64,000 bases of DNA from Lithospermum erythrorhizon (taxonomy: Eukaryota; Streptophyta; Magnoliopsida; Boraginales; Boraginaceae), in NCBI GenBank assembly GCA_019722365.1, contig JADFUC010001373.1, forward strand, positions 310,001 through 374,000. Direction: 5' to 3'. The translations under genes were made by a program, and so were the position numbers. The first letter of the stretch is position 1. Every line of letters starts with the position of its first letter. The notes beneath the pieces are model-generated. The model was not told where the DNA came from, ran no database searches, and saw only the letters and a program-made list of their open reading frames with translations. Of this stretch, positions 23,006 through 33,347 are shown piece by piece.

Positions 23006-23020
23006 TCTATATATATACTG
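23006..23020 (+). promoter_or_regulatory. Putative TATA box of the RING gene
   Basis: ctatatatatactg lies about 70 bp upstream of the ATG at 23085 and is the only strong TATA-like run close to the gene. An RY-type element CATGCATG follows at about 23035. A start site near 23040 would leave a short leader of about 45 nt. This is prediction by position and motif only. Confidence 0.4.
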
Positions 23021-23084
23021 TATCCAATAATCGTGCATGCATGAGTGTGAATTTGTTTGAGGATTTTTTTGTGATTTTTGGTTA

Positions 23085-23813
23085 ATGGGCATAGAGAAAA
23101 TGAATCAAGAAAGTGAAATAATGGTGGAATTTGGTATGCAGGGAAGATTAAGAGGAGCAGTGGCAAGAACAATATTAGAGTTCTTGAAGGCGGAAATGGA
23201 AGGCTCTGATACGTTGGTTCGGAGGAAGAGCTTGAAAGAGCGGCTGGGATTAACTGGGATTGGTTGCTGCGGTGGTGCCACATGGAGGCCTAGTTCAGCC
23301 ACCGGAGAGTCTACTCTTATAGATGAAGAAGATGAACATGGAGTGGTTGTAATAAACATGGAACCCACTATTGGGACGACGCCTGAGTCAACGCCGCCGG
23401 TGGACTGTTTCGGTCAAACTCCGGTGAGGTCAACGCCGTTGGTGGAATATTTCGGTCAAACTCCGGGGAGGTCAACGATGAACTTGGCGGCAGCGTTAGC
23501 GGCGGAGAGACAGTATAGGGCGGATAGGCCCATTGGGCCTAGTGAAGGCCCAATTGGGCCCAATAGGATGGCGGTGGAGACGCCTCGGAGAGTATCGTTG
23601 ATGAGATTGTTGGAGGAAACGGACGGTTGGGATGAGAAGGTGGTGGTGGGGAATGAATCAGTGTGTTGTGTGTGCATGGTGAGGAAAAGGGGGGCAGCTT
23701 TCATACCATGTGGTCACACATTTTGCAGAGTGTGTTCGAGAGAGCTTTGGTTGAACCGAGGGACTTGTCCTCTATGCATCCGTTCCATTATCGAGATTCT
23801 TGATATATTCTAA
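23085..23813 (+). CDS. RING-HC (C3HC4) zinc-finger protein, probable E3 ubiquitin ligase
   Basis: An intact single-exon gene of 242 aa. The N-terminus (residues 15-60) is basic and helical, with RLRGAVARTILEFLKAEM and RRKSLKERLG. The middle is acidic, then Pro/Thr-rich. It includes a tandem 14-residue repeat (STPPVDCFGQTPVR, STPLVEYFGQTPGR; residues 102-129). A short conserved box SLMRLLEETDGWD (171-183) precedes the RING. Zinc ligands are C194, C197, C209, H211, C214, C217, C228 and C231 (C-x2-C-x11-C-x-H-x2-C-x2-C-x10-C-x2-C), and the chain ends IIEILDIF. All eight ligands are present, so E2 binding and ubiquitin transfer are plausible; the substrate is unknown. No signal peptide or membrane helix is seen. 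An in-frame ATG at 23100 (Met6) is the alternative start. Antisense frames at 23105-23368 and 23456-23704 are shadows. Confidence 0.92.
   Translation: MGIEKMNQESEIMVEFGMQGRLRGAVARTILEFLKAEMEGSDTLVRRKSLKERLGLTGIGCCGGATWRPSSATGESTLIDEEDEHGVVVINMEPTIGTTPESTPPVDCFGQTPVRSTPLVEYFGQTPGRSTMNLAAALAAERQYRADRPIGPSEGPIGPNRMAVETPRRVSLMRLLEETDGWDEKVVVGNESVCCVCMVRKRGAAFIPCGHTFCRVCSRELWLNRGTCPLCIRSIIEILDIF
23388..23471 (+). repeat. 42-bp in-frame tandem duplication within the RING gene
   Basis: Two adjacent 42-bp units (23388-23429 and 23430-23471) share TTTCGGTCAAACTCCGG and encode 14 residues each. The duplication keeps the frame and lies in the disordered, Pro/Thr-rich linker. Confidence 0.8.
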
Positions 23814-24481
23814 CTTCTACAAAATTCAGGGAAATGTAAAATTCAATGAATGTTGTAATTCATGGAAATTGGATGGGGGTGTTTAAATTGGTTGCTCAAA
23901 TGGTATGGATTCAGTATCAAATTGTAGCATCAGTGTTTTGTTATTGTACCTTGTGTTGGCTTGCTTTTTTTTTTTTTTGTGAATGGTAAACCTAAAGAAA
24001 AGGAAAATAGTGCATGCTATTTTTGTTATGTTTACAGTTTGAAAAATGAAAATTTATGATAAGGTATAAGGTAGAATCCTATTCTCTAAGTGAGATATTT
24101 ATGATTTGTCTGAATTGAATCACCTAGAAAATTAGACATGATGATTATGTTTTCTTTCACAAACTTACTACTCGTACAGATCCTACTGACCAACTCATCT
24201 TGTATCGAATGGTGACAATAGTTTGGCTGAAGTTTTTGGTCTTTTGTATTAATCTTTTTTAACTATCATCTTGAATCATCTTTGTAGTTTGAATTGCTAG
24301 ATAGAAGATTGATACAGAAGAAAACGTTAGATTCTTTGTTACGTCGAAGATATAAAGATCCTTGTGTGCTTCTTCTGCGCTATCTACACCTGCTAATTTT
24401 ATTCAACACCCTCTTTTTCAATTTCCAACACTCCACATCATCTCTTCCACATAATAATTCAACACCCACTCAAATTTTACA
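23814..24481. other. Spacer between the RING gene and the Harbinger element
   Basis: It holds the 3' flank of the RING gene, with a T14 run near 23967 and no canonical AATAAA in the first 100 bp. 24380-24480 carries attcaacaccc words like those inside Harbinger ends, perhaps a remnant of a second related MITE. The frame at 24294-24503 is not a gene. Confidence 0.45.
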
Positions 24482-25059
24482 CACTACAATGGTGGTTGTT
24501 TAATAAAATTCAACACCCTACCCCACCACTTTTATCTAATATTCTTATTTACTTATATTTTATATTTTTATGATTAAATAATTATAAAAATTATCATTTA
24601 TAATTAAATAAGAATAATTAACACGTTAATAAATTATTTTTGATTTTTTTAAAAAACGAAAATTATATAAATATTTATTTAAATAATTTTTGATCTCATA
24701 TTTTTAATTATTAATTTTTATAAAATAAGAAACACAAGAATTGAAAAATAATAACTATATTAAACAGTTAAAAGCCATAAATACTAAATGTAGTACAATA
24801 CAAATCACGCTGTACAACTAATGAAATACAAATAACCACATGGTACAACGTAATCGATCCACACTACACCGCACTATTAAGCATTACGACACAAGACTCT
24901 TTAAAAATATTTAATCTTGAACATTCCAAACTTCAGGCCCATATGTGCTCGACTGTGATCCTCGCCGTAATTCGTGATGCATTTGCATCACGCAATTCGT
25001 GATCTTGCACGCATTACGATTTGCAACGCAGTATCACCTCACGAGAACGGTCGCGGGCG

Positions 25060-26188
25060 CCTGCACTCCACTTCGCTTCACATCGATCATAATCGCTCCA
25101 ACGTCAAAGATACGTGATTCGCTCGTCCTCAACAATCATATTACGTAATAACATACACGATCTCTGATGACGCTAGCCAAATCGCTTATGTTCCACACCC
25201 AATGCACCACGAATGATTTTAAATCGAGCCAAGCACCTAAATGCACGCTCAATGTCTCCATATCCCTCCCTCGATATTTTGCAAACAACTTATCCGGGTT
25301 CACTGAGGAAAGTCTAATTGGATTCGATCGTCGTGATAAAGGCTTGCAGATACCATCGAAGATAGTACGCCATATCATAAGGTCGCTGATTCACAAAGAA
25401 GTTCACTCTGGTGTATTTCCTGTTCAACTATCAAACAACGTGACCGTCTCCAGAACGCTTATATCATTCACGTGCCCGACATCCAAAAAAATGCATGCCA
25501 AATCCATAAATCATGGCATATCGCTTTCAAGACAACAACAAGGTTCCTTTATCCCCTCTAGTAAATTGACCTTCCCAAGTTATAGACAATTTTTCCATTC
25601 CCACGATGCATCAATACTCCCGATCAATATTCCTGGAACCCTCTCTCATGTCACTAACATGCAGTATTCTTTGTAGGTCATCTTCATTTGGGCTCTCAAG
25701 TACACTTGCTCATACAATTGTATGATTCCCTTTTACGTATCTCCACGTACATCTAATGCCGAGTACCTCCTATTTTGATATATTCATCTACCGCATCAGC
25801 CGAGACAATTCATATAACATTCGCATGGTCAGGGTACATTTGGCAAGTTGGGCGATATGCCTTCTTTTCAAGGAAGATCAACTCTTTGGGTGAAGCATTG
25901 CCAATATTTGAGAGGTCCCCAACGACTGAAGAAAAACATGTTTTCAAGACTGAATCGTCGACGAAACATGGCCTCGTCGTATGTAGGTTCATTGGAGAAG
26001 TAGTCGTCAATCAATCTTTGGTTTGCTGCAGCATGATCTCTTTTCAAATATTTTCGACTACTTCGAGATGCATTGTCTTCTGCAATTTTTGGACGTAGCT
26101 CACTAAATTGATTGAGGATGTACCTCTCCTCAAGTTCACATTGCTTTTTGTAAGCTTCGATATCAAAAACAAAATCAAATGGATCCAT
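25060..26188 (-). pseudogene. Harbinger transposase (plant transposon protein, ALP1/PIF-like), frameshifted
   Basis: The minus strand starts MDPFDFVFDIEAYKK and continues with RKYLKRDHAAANQRL, DDYFSNEPTYDEAMFRRRF and FTQRVD, the standard N-terminus of PIF-like transposases (residues 1-106, 25868-26188). In other frames follow ADAVDEYI-IG (about 25780), GSID-then-HWEWKN and GQFTRGDKGT (about 25540-25600), WIWHAFF and NDISVL (about 25450-25500). These contain two of the catalytic DDE acidic residues. 25136-25378 gives FAKYR, an RD-E pattern and IIRDRVCYYVI, corresponding to the C-terminal RKDVERAFGVLQ and IMRACIILHNMI block. The enzyme would cut and paste the element, but several frameshifts and stops make this copy non-functional. 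The 169-aa + frame at 25167-25676 is antisense. Confidence 0.85.
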
Positions 26189-26299
26189 TGAATTTCGTTT
26201 GACCTTTTTAAAAAAAAAATAAGAATATGACTAGAAATATTAGTAGAAGTTTTGAATGAGTTCGTAGAGAGTATACACGGATAATGCTTTTTTAAAGAA

Positions 26300-26920
26300 C
26301 TTCAGTGGTTGAAATCGACGGATTTGAAGACGAGAATTAAATTCGCTTAATTCGAAAGTTAATTTCAACGGATACAACTGATTTGAACGGCGTTGAGATC
26401 GGGCCGATTGAAGACGAATAAATTCGCTTAATTTTTAACAAATAATATATATGATTTTGACGGATAAGATCCGATTTGATCGCGGCCGAGATTAACTGAT
26501 TAACAATTCGAATTAAATTCGCTAATACTTAACTGATAAAGATCCGGATTGATCGCATGTCGAGATCAACGGATTTCAATACCCGACTAAATTCATATTT
26601 AATTTTAACGGATAAGATTCATTTGAATGTGCGGTTGAGATCAGCCGACTTGAATATCCTCAATTAAATTTCGCTTAATACTAACGGATAAGATCCGATT
26701 GATCGCGCGTTGCATCAATCTGATTAATACCCCAATTAAACGCATTTAATTTCAACGGATAAGATCTTATTTGAATGTGCGGTTGAGATCACGATTCTGA
26801 ATAATCAATTAAATTCAGTTAATATTTAACGGATAAGATCAGATTTGATCGTGCCGTTGAGATCAACGGATTTGAATACCCGAATTAAATTCATTTCAAT
26901 TTTAACCGATAAGATCTCGA
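26300..26920. repeat. Tandem array, about 75-bp unit, about 8 diverged copies
   Basis: The word AACGGATAAGATC (or a near form) recurs at about 26461, 26534, 26609, 26685, 26757, 26829 and 26907, spaced 72-78 bp. Each is followed by GATTTGATCG-, GTTGAGATCAACGGAT, and AATTAAATTCGCTTAAT. Earlier, more diverged units start near 26305 and 26376. Within each unit the halves ATCAACGGAT and AACGGATAAGATC are related. The array lies between the two Harbinger ORFs, just upstream of the transposase start. Confidence 0.85.
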
Positions 26921-27069
26921 TTTTTATTCAAACTACCAAACAGTACATCATAGTAAACACAACAACATTGAAAAACACACATGAAAACGCAAACATACAT
27001 GAAAGATTGAACAACACACATGATGCCGCAACACAATAATATCATAGTAAGACAAACGTTGTCGAGGAC

Positions 27070-27960
27070 TAAATCATTTTCCAACAATTTAGCCTCAACA
27101 TCTCCAAAAGCTGTTGGCTCTCCTCATCAAGATGCTCCTTCTCACGTAGCTTCATAAACATTTCCATCTTCTTTACTTTGATGATCTCTTGCTGTTGTGT
27201 GGCTAATGTGTCCATTCTTTCCAACTCTTGGTTCTTTATTGTTTAAATCTACCCACCGCTTGGCTTCCAAATTCTTTGCCCTTCTTTTTTACCTTTTTCT
27301 TAGTTATGCCCCTTCCTACATTGGGCTTAGCAATGGATTCAATATGTTTGAGTCATCAAAGACGTTGTCCCGATCTCTCTTGGATCCATCGCTACGATCC
27401 AATATTTACTCCAACCCGATTTCCATACCGTGGTTGATCTCGCATGTACCGCCATTCGACATCAAATTAAAGTTAGCATTCTACCACTTTATATAGTTCA
27501 TGTGCTTGCCAATATATTATTCTCCGACACCAGCTTTTGTTTCAGCACGCTATATCATGTTACCGTCCATTTGCTCAATATTTGTTGATGTAGTCAAATG
27601 ATTTCTACAAAGTGCATTTCATCGCTACGGAAGTCTCAAGTGAATAATGTTCATTACAAGAATCGCCACTTACCCCAATATGCTTTACTCTTTTCTCGAT
27701 TTCTTCCAACAACATCGCTCTGCTCCATATTTGGATCCAACCACTAAGTAGCACCAAATTTTGTTCGTTCCATTCAAGTTTTTTCGAAGTTCAACCCTCT
27801 ACAACCGGGACTATCTTTATTAGCCATAAGAGTGTGCTGGATATTTGTGTTGAAATGCAGAAATTGCTCCAATATTTGAACATTTTCATTCTCCACCGGC
27901 ATAAGGATTATAAGAAGGTGGTTTAGTAATATTGCATCATAGATGGCTAATAGGTGGATT
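27070..27960 (-). pseudogene. Harbinger second ORF (Myb/SANT-like DNA-binding protein) remnant
   Basis: The reverse complement of about 27640-27790 reads F/E-R-T-K-F-G-A-T, then a broken L-x-S-G-W-like stretch and SDVVGRNREKSKAYWGK. This matches the plant Harbinger partner protein pattern 'DLVLVSGWL...DAVVGTNQK-x-x-FWGKI'. Farther on (about 27080-27300) it is rich in Lys/Glu, like the helical C-terminus (KRKGKEF, KE-like runs) of these proteins. The partner normally binds element ends and helps the transposase enter the nucleus. No single frame covers it. Neighbouring + frames at 27197-27496 are shadows. Confidence 0.6.
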
Positions 27961-28635
27961 TATAATTCGCACACCTCAAGCATATCAAATTGGGCAAATT
28001 TGGGTGGAACCAAATTGGGATATTTCGAGGACGTGGGTTGATTGGTGATTGATTATCAAATTGATAATTACCGGGATTTGATAGCTAAAAGGGTAATTAG
28101 CTTAATTTTTGATTATTGGAAATCATTACAGGATCCATTTAACTAAAAACAAAGAGTTTAGTAAAAGATAATATAATAATTATATTGAAAAGGATGATTT
28201 TTTTTTTAATGTCCAAATTGAATGAGAGTGGTCTCTATTTATAGAGGAAAAATATTGAATTTTGGTAAAAAAAAATTAAAAAAATTAATTTGATATCAAA
28301 TAATTGATCCGGGGGCCACTGAGATGGGAGCAAAATCAAAAAATCGAACCAAACAATCAAAATCGCGACACGTGGCCCACACATTATCTCTCTCCTCAAG
28401 ATCCTCAAGGCTTCCACGCTGCCTTTGTCCCCGTGGGACACGCTGCTGACGCTGCGCTTTCCTCTCGGCGACACGTGTCCCGCGTGGCGCCACACTCCGT
28501 GACTTTCAATAAATTTTTGGAACAATTATTCTATTTAATCCACATCACTTTTTTTTATTCATTCAACAATCATTACACCATCCACTTTCTTTTTTCAACA
28601 TATTTAACCCAACATTAAACACCCCCATCATAGTG

Positions 28636-30200
28636 TTTTGCCAACGCTGGAATTCCTGAATCGCGCAAGGCACATCACTTCCAGCTATAGTGAGTGGTAA
28701 AATTTCGAACTCGTGAGATCGAGATGCCGGGATGGTTTTGCGATTAATTTAGGAACGAATATGGGTGGTACGTGCATTACGGGATCACGTGAGGATGTTA
28801 AGAGGATCATTTCACATAATGTGAGATTAAATCAAGGCCAAATTTAATATTTGGTGGTCCGGAACAATATTTGATTGGGCCTTTTTTACACCTAAATAAA
28901 GGGTACCACAAAGAATAAAAAACAAAAAATCTCGCCGCAACTCCCCCGTTGTTTAATACTTCAATTTTAAAATGGTTTTTGCACAATAATTATAATATTA
29001 AAAAAATTATACCACTATTTTTTATTTTTCGAGCTCTATAAATAGAGCCTAGGTTTGTGTCATTTGGACACAAAAAAAAATCAAGTTTTTTTACGTATGT
29101 TTGCTTATTACAGATGTATCTTAGCTCTCGAAAGCTCGATTTAATAACATATGTGTTATTTTAAATAATTATAATATTATTTATTGTATTAAAATATTAT
29201 GGGTTTTATGAAATTCAAAAAATAGTTTTATCAAATTTTAATTCATTTTCATGTCAATTGTCAGAGTAATTATATACTTAATAATTATATATATGAAATA
29301 AATAATGAAAAAATGAAAATATGGCGGGGTATATGTTAGAGTGACGCGAAGGGAAGAAATCGATTGACTCGAATTCACCTTCATTGTGGTTGTTGGTAAA
29401 AACGAAAGCGTTATTCGGTAAATGTTTGAGCGGCTATGAGAGTAGTTGGACAAATTTGACACCCATTGGTTGGACGGGTCTAAGGTTTAGTGTAAAGTTA
29501 TTACCCCTCAACCTGCAAAAAGATTGTCCCATTTCACTTTTACTGCCTCTAAGACACGCTTAAAACGTGAATATCTCTAATTATACAAGCTTGAAAATTA
29601 TAAAAAGTTGATATTTCAAAATATATATTGAAACGACCCAATGTACATCTCACATGTCTATATATTTTTACCTGGCTAACGGTAATTGCCATTAAAGCTT
29701 ATAAAGCTTTTGACCCCAAATAGCGAACGGACAATCTTTCAGAGTACATATTCTCACTAGTAATAGCAATTGGGTTCAGACATCAACACCTTAAGTGTGG
29801 AAATCAACGAAACGGGTACGAGCTACACGATAAGAAATAGATACACTTGTAAAGATGCATCATTTCTAAAATCAATTGGTGTTAGGTCAAGTAGGTCATT
29901 GTTTATAAACTAATGAACTCTCTAATTAATTTTAAATATGACATACTCACATATAAACTCTTGAATTATTATCAATTCTCAACAATAAGTTTCTTTTTAA
30001 AAAGAAAATTTATATTTGAGTTATACTGAGAAGATGTGAAAATTACGTGGCTACTAAATTATGATAAGAGGGACGCGAATGTGGCTCAGAATGAACTTAA
30101 ATATCTGACTCCATTCGAGTGGTTCTACCCCAAATAGTTTGATTCGAGGCTTGCTTCGAGATAATGGAAGGTCAACGTTGAAAATGACTATTCGGTCAAG
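28636..30200. other. Intergenic region with a TATA-type promoter-like site
   Basis: No gene is supported. A palindrome around TATAAATA lies at 29033-29048. 28660-28740 contains a reverse B-box-like word (TTCGAACTCG) and might be a SINE scrap. 29490-29760 resembles decayed LTR or dispersed repeat text. The minus frame at 29238-29462 has no domain. Confidence 0.4.
29033..29048 (+). promoter_or_regulatory. TATA box within a palindrome, possibly of a decayed LTR
   Basis: GCTCTAT-AA-ATAGAGC is a perfect 7-bp inverted repeat around a 2-base centre and contains TATAAATA (29037-29044). About 30 bp downstream the sequence is less AT-rich (cctaggtttgtgtcatttgg), as is common at the start of R in LTRs. 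No coding sequence follows, so the owner is unknown. Confidence 0.3.
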
Positions 30201-32740
30201 CGGACGATGTTTGGGTGTTTCTCAATGCATAAATAATATTCTAATAATACTATTTGGATACCTTAATCTCATGATCACTACCGCCTGTATAAACAATAAT
30301 TAAAGAGACGTAAAATATGTACCAAGCTCTAGAATAAAAATAGAAAAATATGTGTACCGTTCTTCTAGAATAAAATAGCAGAGTAGCAGCGGAATATAGT
30401 GATGAAGACCCCACGAGCATCCAAACTAGAATGCCTCTAAGATTGTCCACACTAACTTAACAAGTCTTCCTGAGGTTTTAATGGAACCTCTTAAAATATC
30501 AACTATGGATCGAGATCGCGTAAAAATTCAATGGAATTTTCCCACCCGCCGGTAGACCGTAATTGCAGAAAGAGTGGATATGTTTTTTCTTTCACAAAAG
30601 TCAATTAAAAAGTGAACGAGAAATTTTCTTCATGAAGAAGCGGGTCATTTATAGGTCTGCAATATCTACTTTTAGGCTTCTTTCCTGGTGTTTAGCAAAA
30701 ATTCTTCCACCGCTTCCTACATGTTTTAGCTTCCACCAAAAGGGATGCTTAAGGTTCTAGAATTCTTGTCACGTCTTATCCTAAAATAAAGACGTTATGG
30801 TCAAATGAATATTCTAGTATTATTCTTTTTGAGGAAGATTCCAGAATCCCTATCTCCTACTCAAGTTGGTCGACTAAATCAAGTGGGAAGGTTCTAGAAT
30901 TTTCTCACTTCTTATTCCTAAAATGGCATTAATATTAAAAGCCAAGTTTAATATTCAAATAACGATTCTACAAAAAGAAAAATTTCAGCCTTCTCCTGGT
31001 CAATAGTATGCCTAACATGGGCATAATTCCAATACTGGAATTCAATGTTCTACATAATTCCATTTTAAACCCCGAAAAGCTATATTTAAATTACGACTCG
31101 CTGTCAGGTGCGTGACCTCTGTAATTTATCGACAAAGGCCATGCACTAAAATGATGTTAACTCCGAGCATTATATAATAGTACATTGATTATGAGCGGAC
31201 CCTAGTAAGCCATCATAACCCCCAATGTCATCTCGAGTATCCTAATACGAACATTACCCTCATAACGAATGATATACGAACTTAAACTTAAATGAAGTTA
31301 ACGGTTGTACACCGAATTGTTCAACGGGCACTATTTCAAATATCTCATATTTAACAAATAACGACTCAAATGTTCGGCCTGGCTGACAGCCCTTTAAACT
31401 TTTTTTTTACTCCCCTAGCCTGCCTAAGCCCTTTCGTGAAGCTCCCATTAAGCCCCATTTAAATCCAAACCAAGGTAATTTTGTAACGATTTTGACTTTT
31501 GATTTTTGATTAAACATTTCGTAATTCAGATTTTCATTTCGATTTTTAATTAAACATTTTGTCTAGATTCTGATTCCCACTATTACTATTTCTAATTGAG
31601 ATTTTATTTGATTATGATTTGAATTAACATTATATGTTTTATTTTTATTTCAATTAGGATATTCATTGAGATTTGATTTCAATTTTCAACTAAATCATTG
31701 ATAAAGTTTCCATTTTTTTCAAATTTTGCAAGAATAATTGAATTTTTGTGAAATAAAACTTGGTAATTGCATGCGAGAATCTTGAATATACCGAGTCGAA
31801 CGCTGCTCGAACATTGCTCTGGCTTCTAACCATCAAACTCGGTACCAGCCTTTATTTTGAGGTTGGACGATTTCAACTGCTCGAACCTTACATTTGAAAT
31901 ATATCGAATAACTCGAACCCACCGAGATTTGATAGGGTTCTAATTTTGCCACATATCTTTAAATTTAAAAAAAACATTAGCGTTTCTTGTTTACAAATTT
32001 CAATTTACAACCCTCATTGAATAGTGAAGCCTATTGTAGGATTTGTAGCATAAACTCCCGACGTTCAGCATAGTCGATTTAAGAATTTCTTCCTCAAATT
32101 CATGATATCAGCCCAGCAGGCAGCAGGAGATACAACTTTGAACTTACCAACTAAGGTCTTTACAATTTTACATGATGTTCCAAAATCGGGCCTTAGCTTG
32201 CTAATTATTAAGGAGGTCGTATACGATCTAGATATTTGAGCCCATTGCCAATCCATCAAATGGAGATAAATTATGCACATTCACATGAGCCACTTAAGAT
32301 AAGCTAAGTTGTACACATATCTAGGCTTCAATTAGAATTCGGGTTTCATTCAATTGCAAACATCTACAGTATCTAGTTTTAAAATATGTAGAAGTGATAG
32401 CTTGAGTAATTTCTTATTTCATATATTAAATGCTGGTGTAGTGATATTTTTTTTGGTGTAATAATTATTTTTAATCTGCATAAATGTATATTTAACACTA
32501 AACAATCATAAATGTATATTTAACACTAAACAATCATAACATAACTTCTAAATAATTAAAAATTGTAACTTGAATATAGTTATAAACCATATTCGATGAG
32601 CAATAATAATCATAGTTGAAATGGTTAGAACCTAGAAAGTAGAAAGTATACCTTGAATGACTTTCCAATTGACCATCGACACATCTTGCCATATTTTCTA
32701 ATTCAAATAGTCAACAACAAAGTGTAAGTGGTAATTATTT
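30201..32740. other. Intergenic region, no gene seen
   Basis: Mixed AT-rich sequence without supported frames. 31490-31700 is T-rich with repeated gattttaatt and gatttt words. 31780-31930 has TCGAAC/CTCGAAC words like those at 55900-56160 and is probably a small dispersed repeat. 32505-32535 holds two copies of tgtatatttaacactaaaca. Confidence 0.45.
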
Positions 32741-32746
32741 CAACCC

Positions 32747-32955
32747 ATTTTAATTGACTTTCTCACATATCGAGATAAATCTTTGATCTCCAATTACTCT
32801 TTAATTATATTAATAAAAAAATTTTAAAATTAATATTATGAAATTTATTTTAAAGACGAATTTAATGACATAAATTTTATATTTTTTAGAATAATGAATA
32901 ATTAATAAATAAAGCTCAATTTCAAAAAATTAAACGATAATTAAATTGACGGAGT
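32747..32955. repeat. Stowaway-like MITE remnant, copy 1
   Basis: About 210 bp, starting ttttaattgactttctc and ending gacggagta, a Stowaway-type terminus (reverse TACTCCGTC). A diverged copy at 51886-52095 shares acatatcgagataaatctttgat and ttttaaagacgaat. The opposite CTCCCTCCGTC end is not seen, so both copies look cut at the same side. Confidence 0.55.
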
Positions 32956-33347
32956 ATAAATTAGAAACTAATGTTCAATTTATTTTAATAATTCAATTGT
33001 GCACCAAGTAAATTAGAAATTGGCTGATCAAAAATATTCAATTGCAAGTAACTTTCAAGGCTTTACTCAAATAGATGTGAGTTTTTTCTTGTACGGAATA
33101 ATATTTTAATTCTATATTGGTATGCGGAATTATTAGGAGTTTGTAGAATTATAGGTGCTTTATAGTTGATCAAATTATTGTTACACATCAGTAGTAAACT
33201 GATCATGTCTTACTCCAATAACTAGTAGACTAATAAACCTTTATTAGCCACATGCCATGACTGAAAATGTAAGTTATCCGACTGATCAAACCATCGGAAG
33301 ATTCTCTAGCAACATGGAACTCAAGAATTTTAAGTCAGCATCTTACC

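Larger units (their letters stand above)
24482..28635 (-). mobile_element. Degenerate PIF/Harbinger DNA transposon
   Basis: The edges carry inverted repeats. CACTACAATGGTGG-TTGTTTAAT at the left pairs with CACTATGATGGGGG-TGTTTAAT read on the minus strand from 28635. Both have the AATGGTGG-TGTTTAA pattern of plant Harbinger termini. The edges may be off by up to about 10 bp, and a 3-bp target copy (TTA/TAA expected) is not clear. Inside are a transposase of the plant transposon protein type (25060-26188, -), a 75-bp tandem array (26300-26920) and a Myb/SANT-like ORF remnant (27070-27960, -). Two ORFs plus Harbinger ends identify the superfamily. Both ORFs are broken. Confidence 0.8.

Noticed and set aside
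25167..25676. 169-aa open frame on the + strand
   Set aside because: It is antisense to the Harbinger transposase remnant, whose motifs (WIWHAFF, GQFTRGDKGT) are on the minus strand.
26300..26920. CRISPR-like array
   Set aside because: The units are contiguous and diverged with no unique spacers of constant length, in a plant transposon: an ordinary tandem repeat.
24482..28635. A CACTA (En/Spm) transposon, suggested by CACTA at both ends
   Set aside because: The internal protein is a PIF/Harbinger-type transposase, and the terminal pattern AATGGTGG-TGTTTAA is Harbinger-like. CACTA at the edge is probably coincidental.
28950..29120. Endogenous pararetrovirus promoter, suggested by the strong TATAAATA site
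   Set aside because: No viral coding motif (movement protein, RT, RNase H) occurs nearby. A decayed LTR explains the site equally well.
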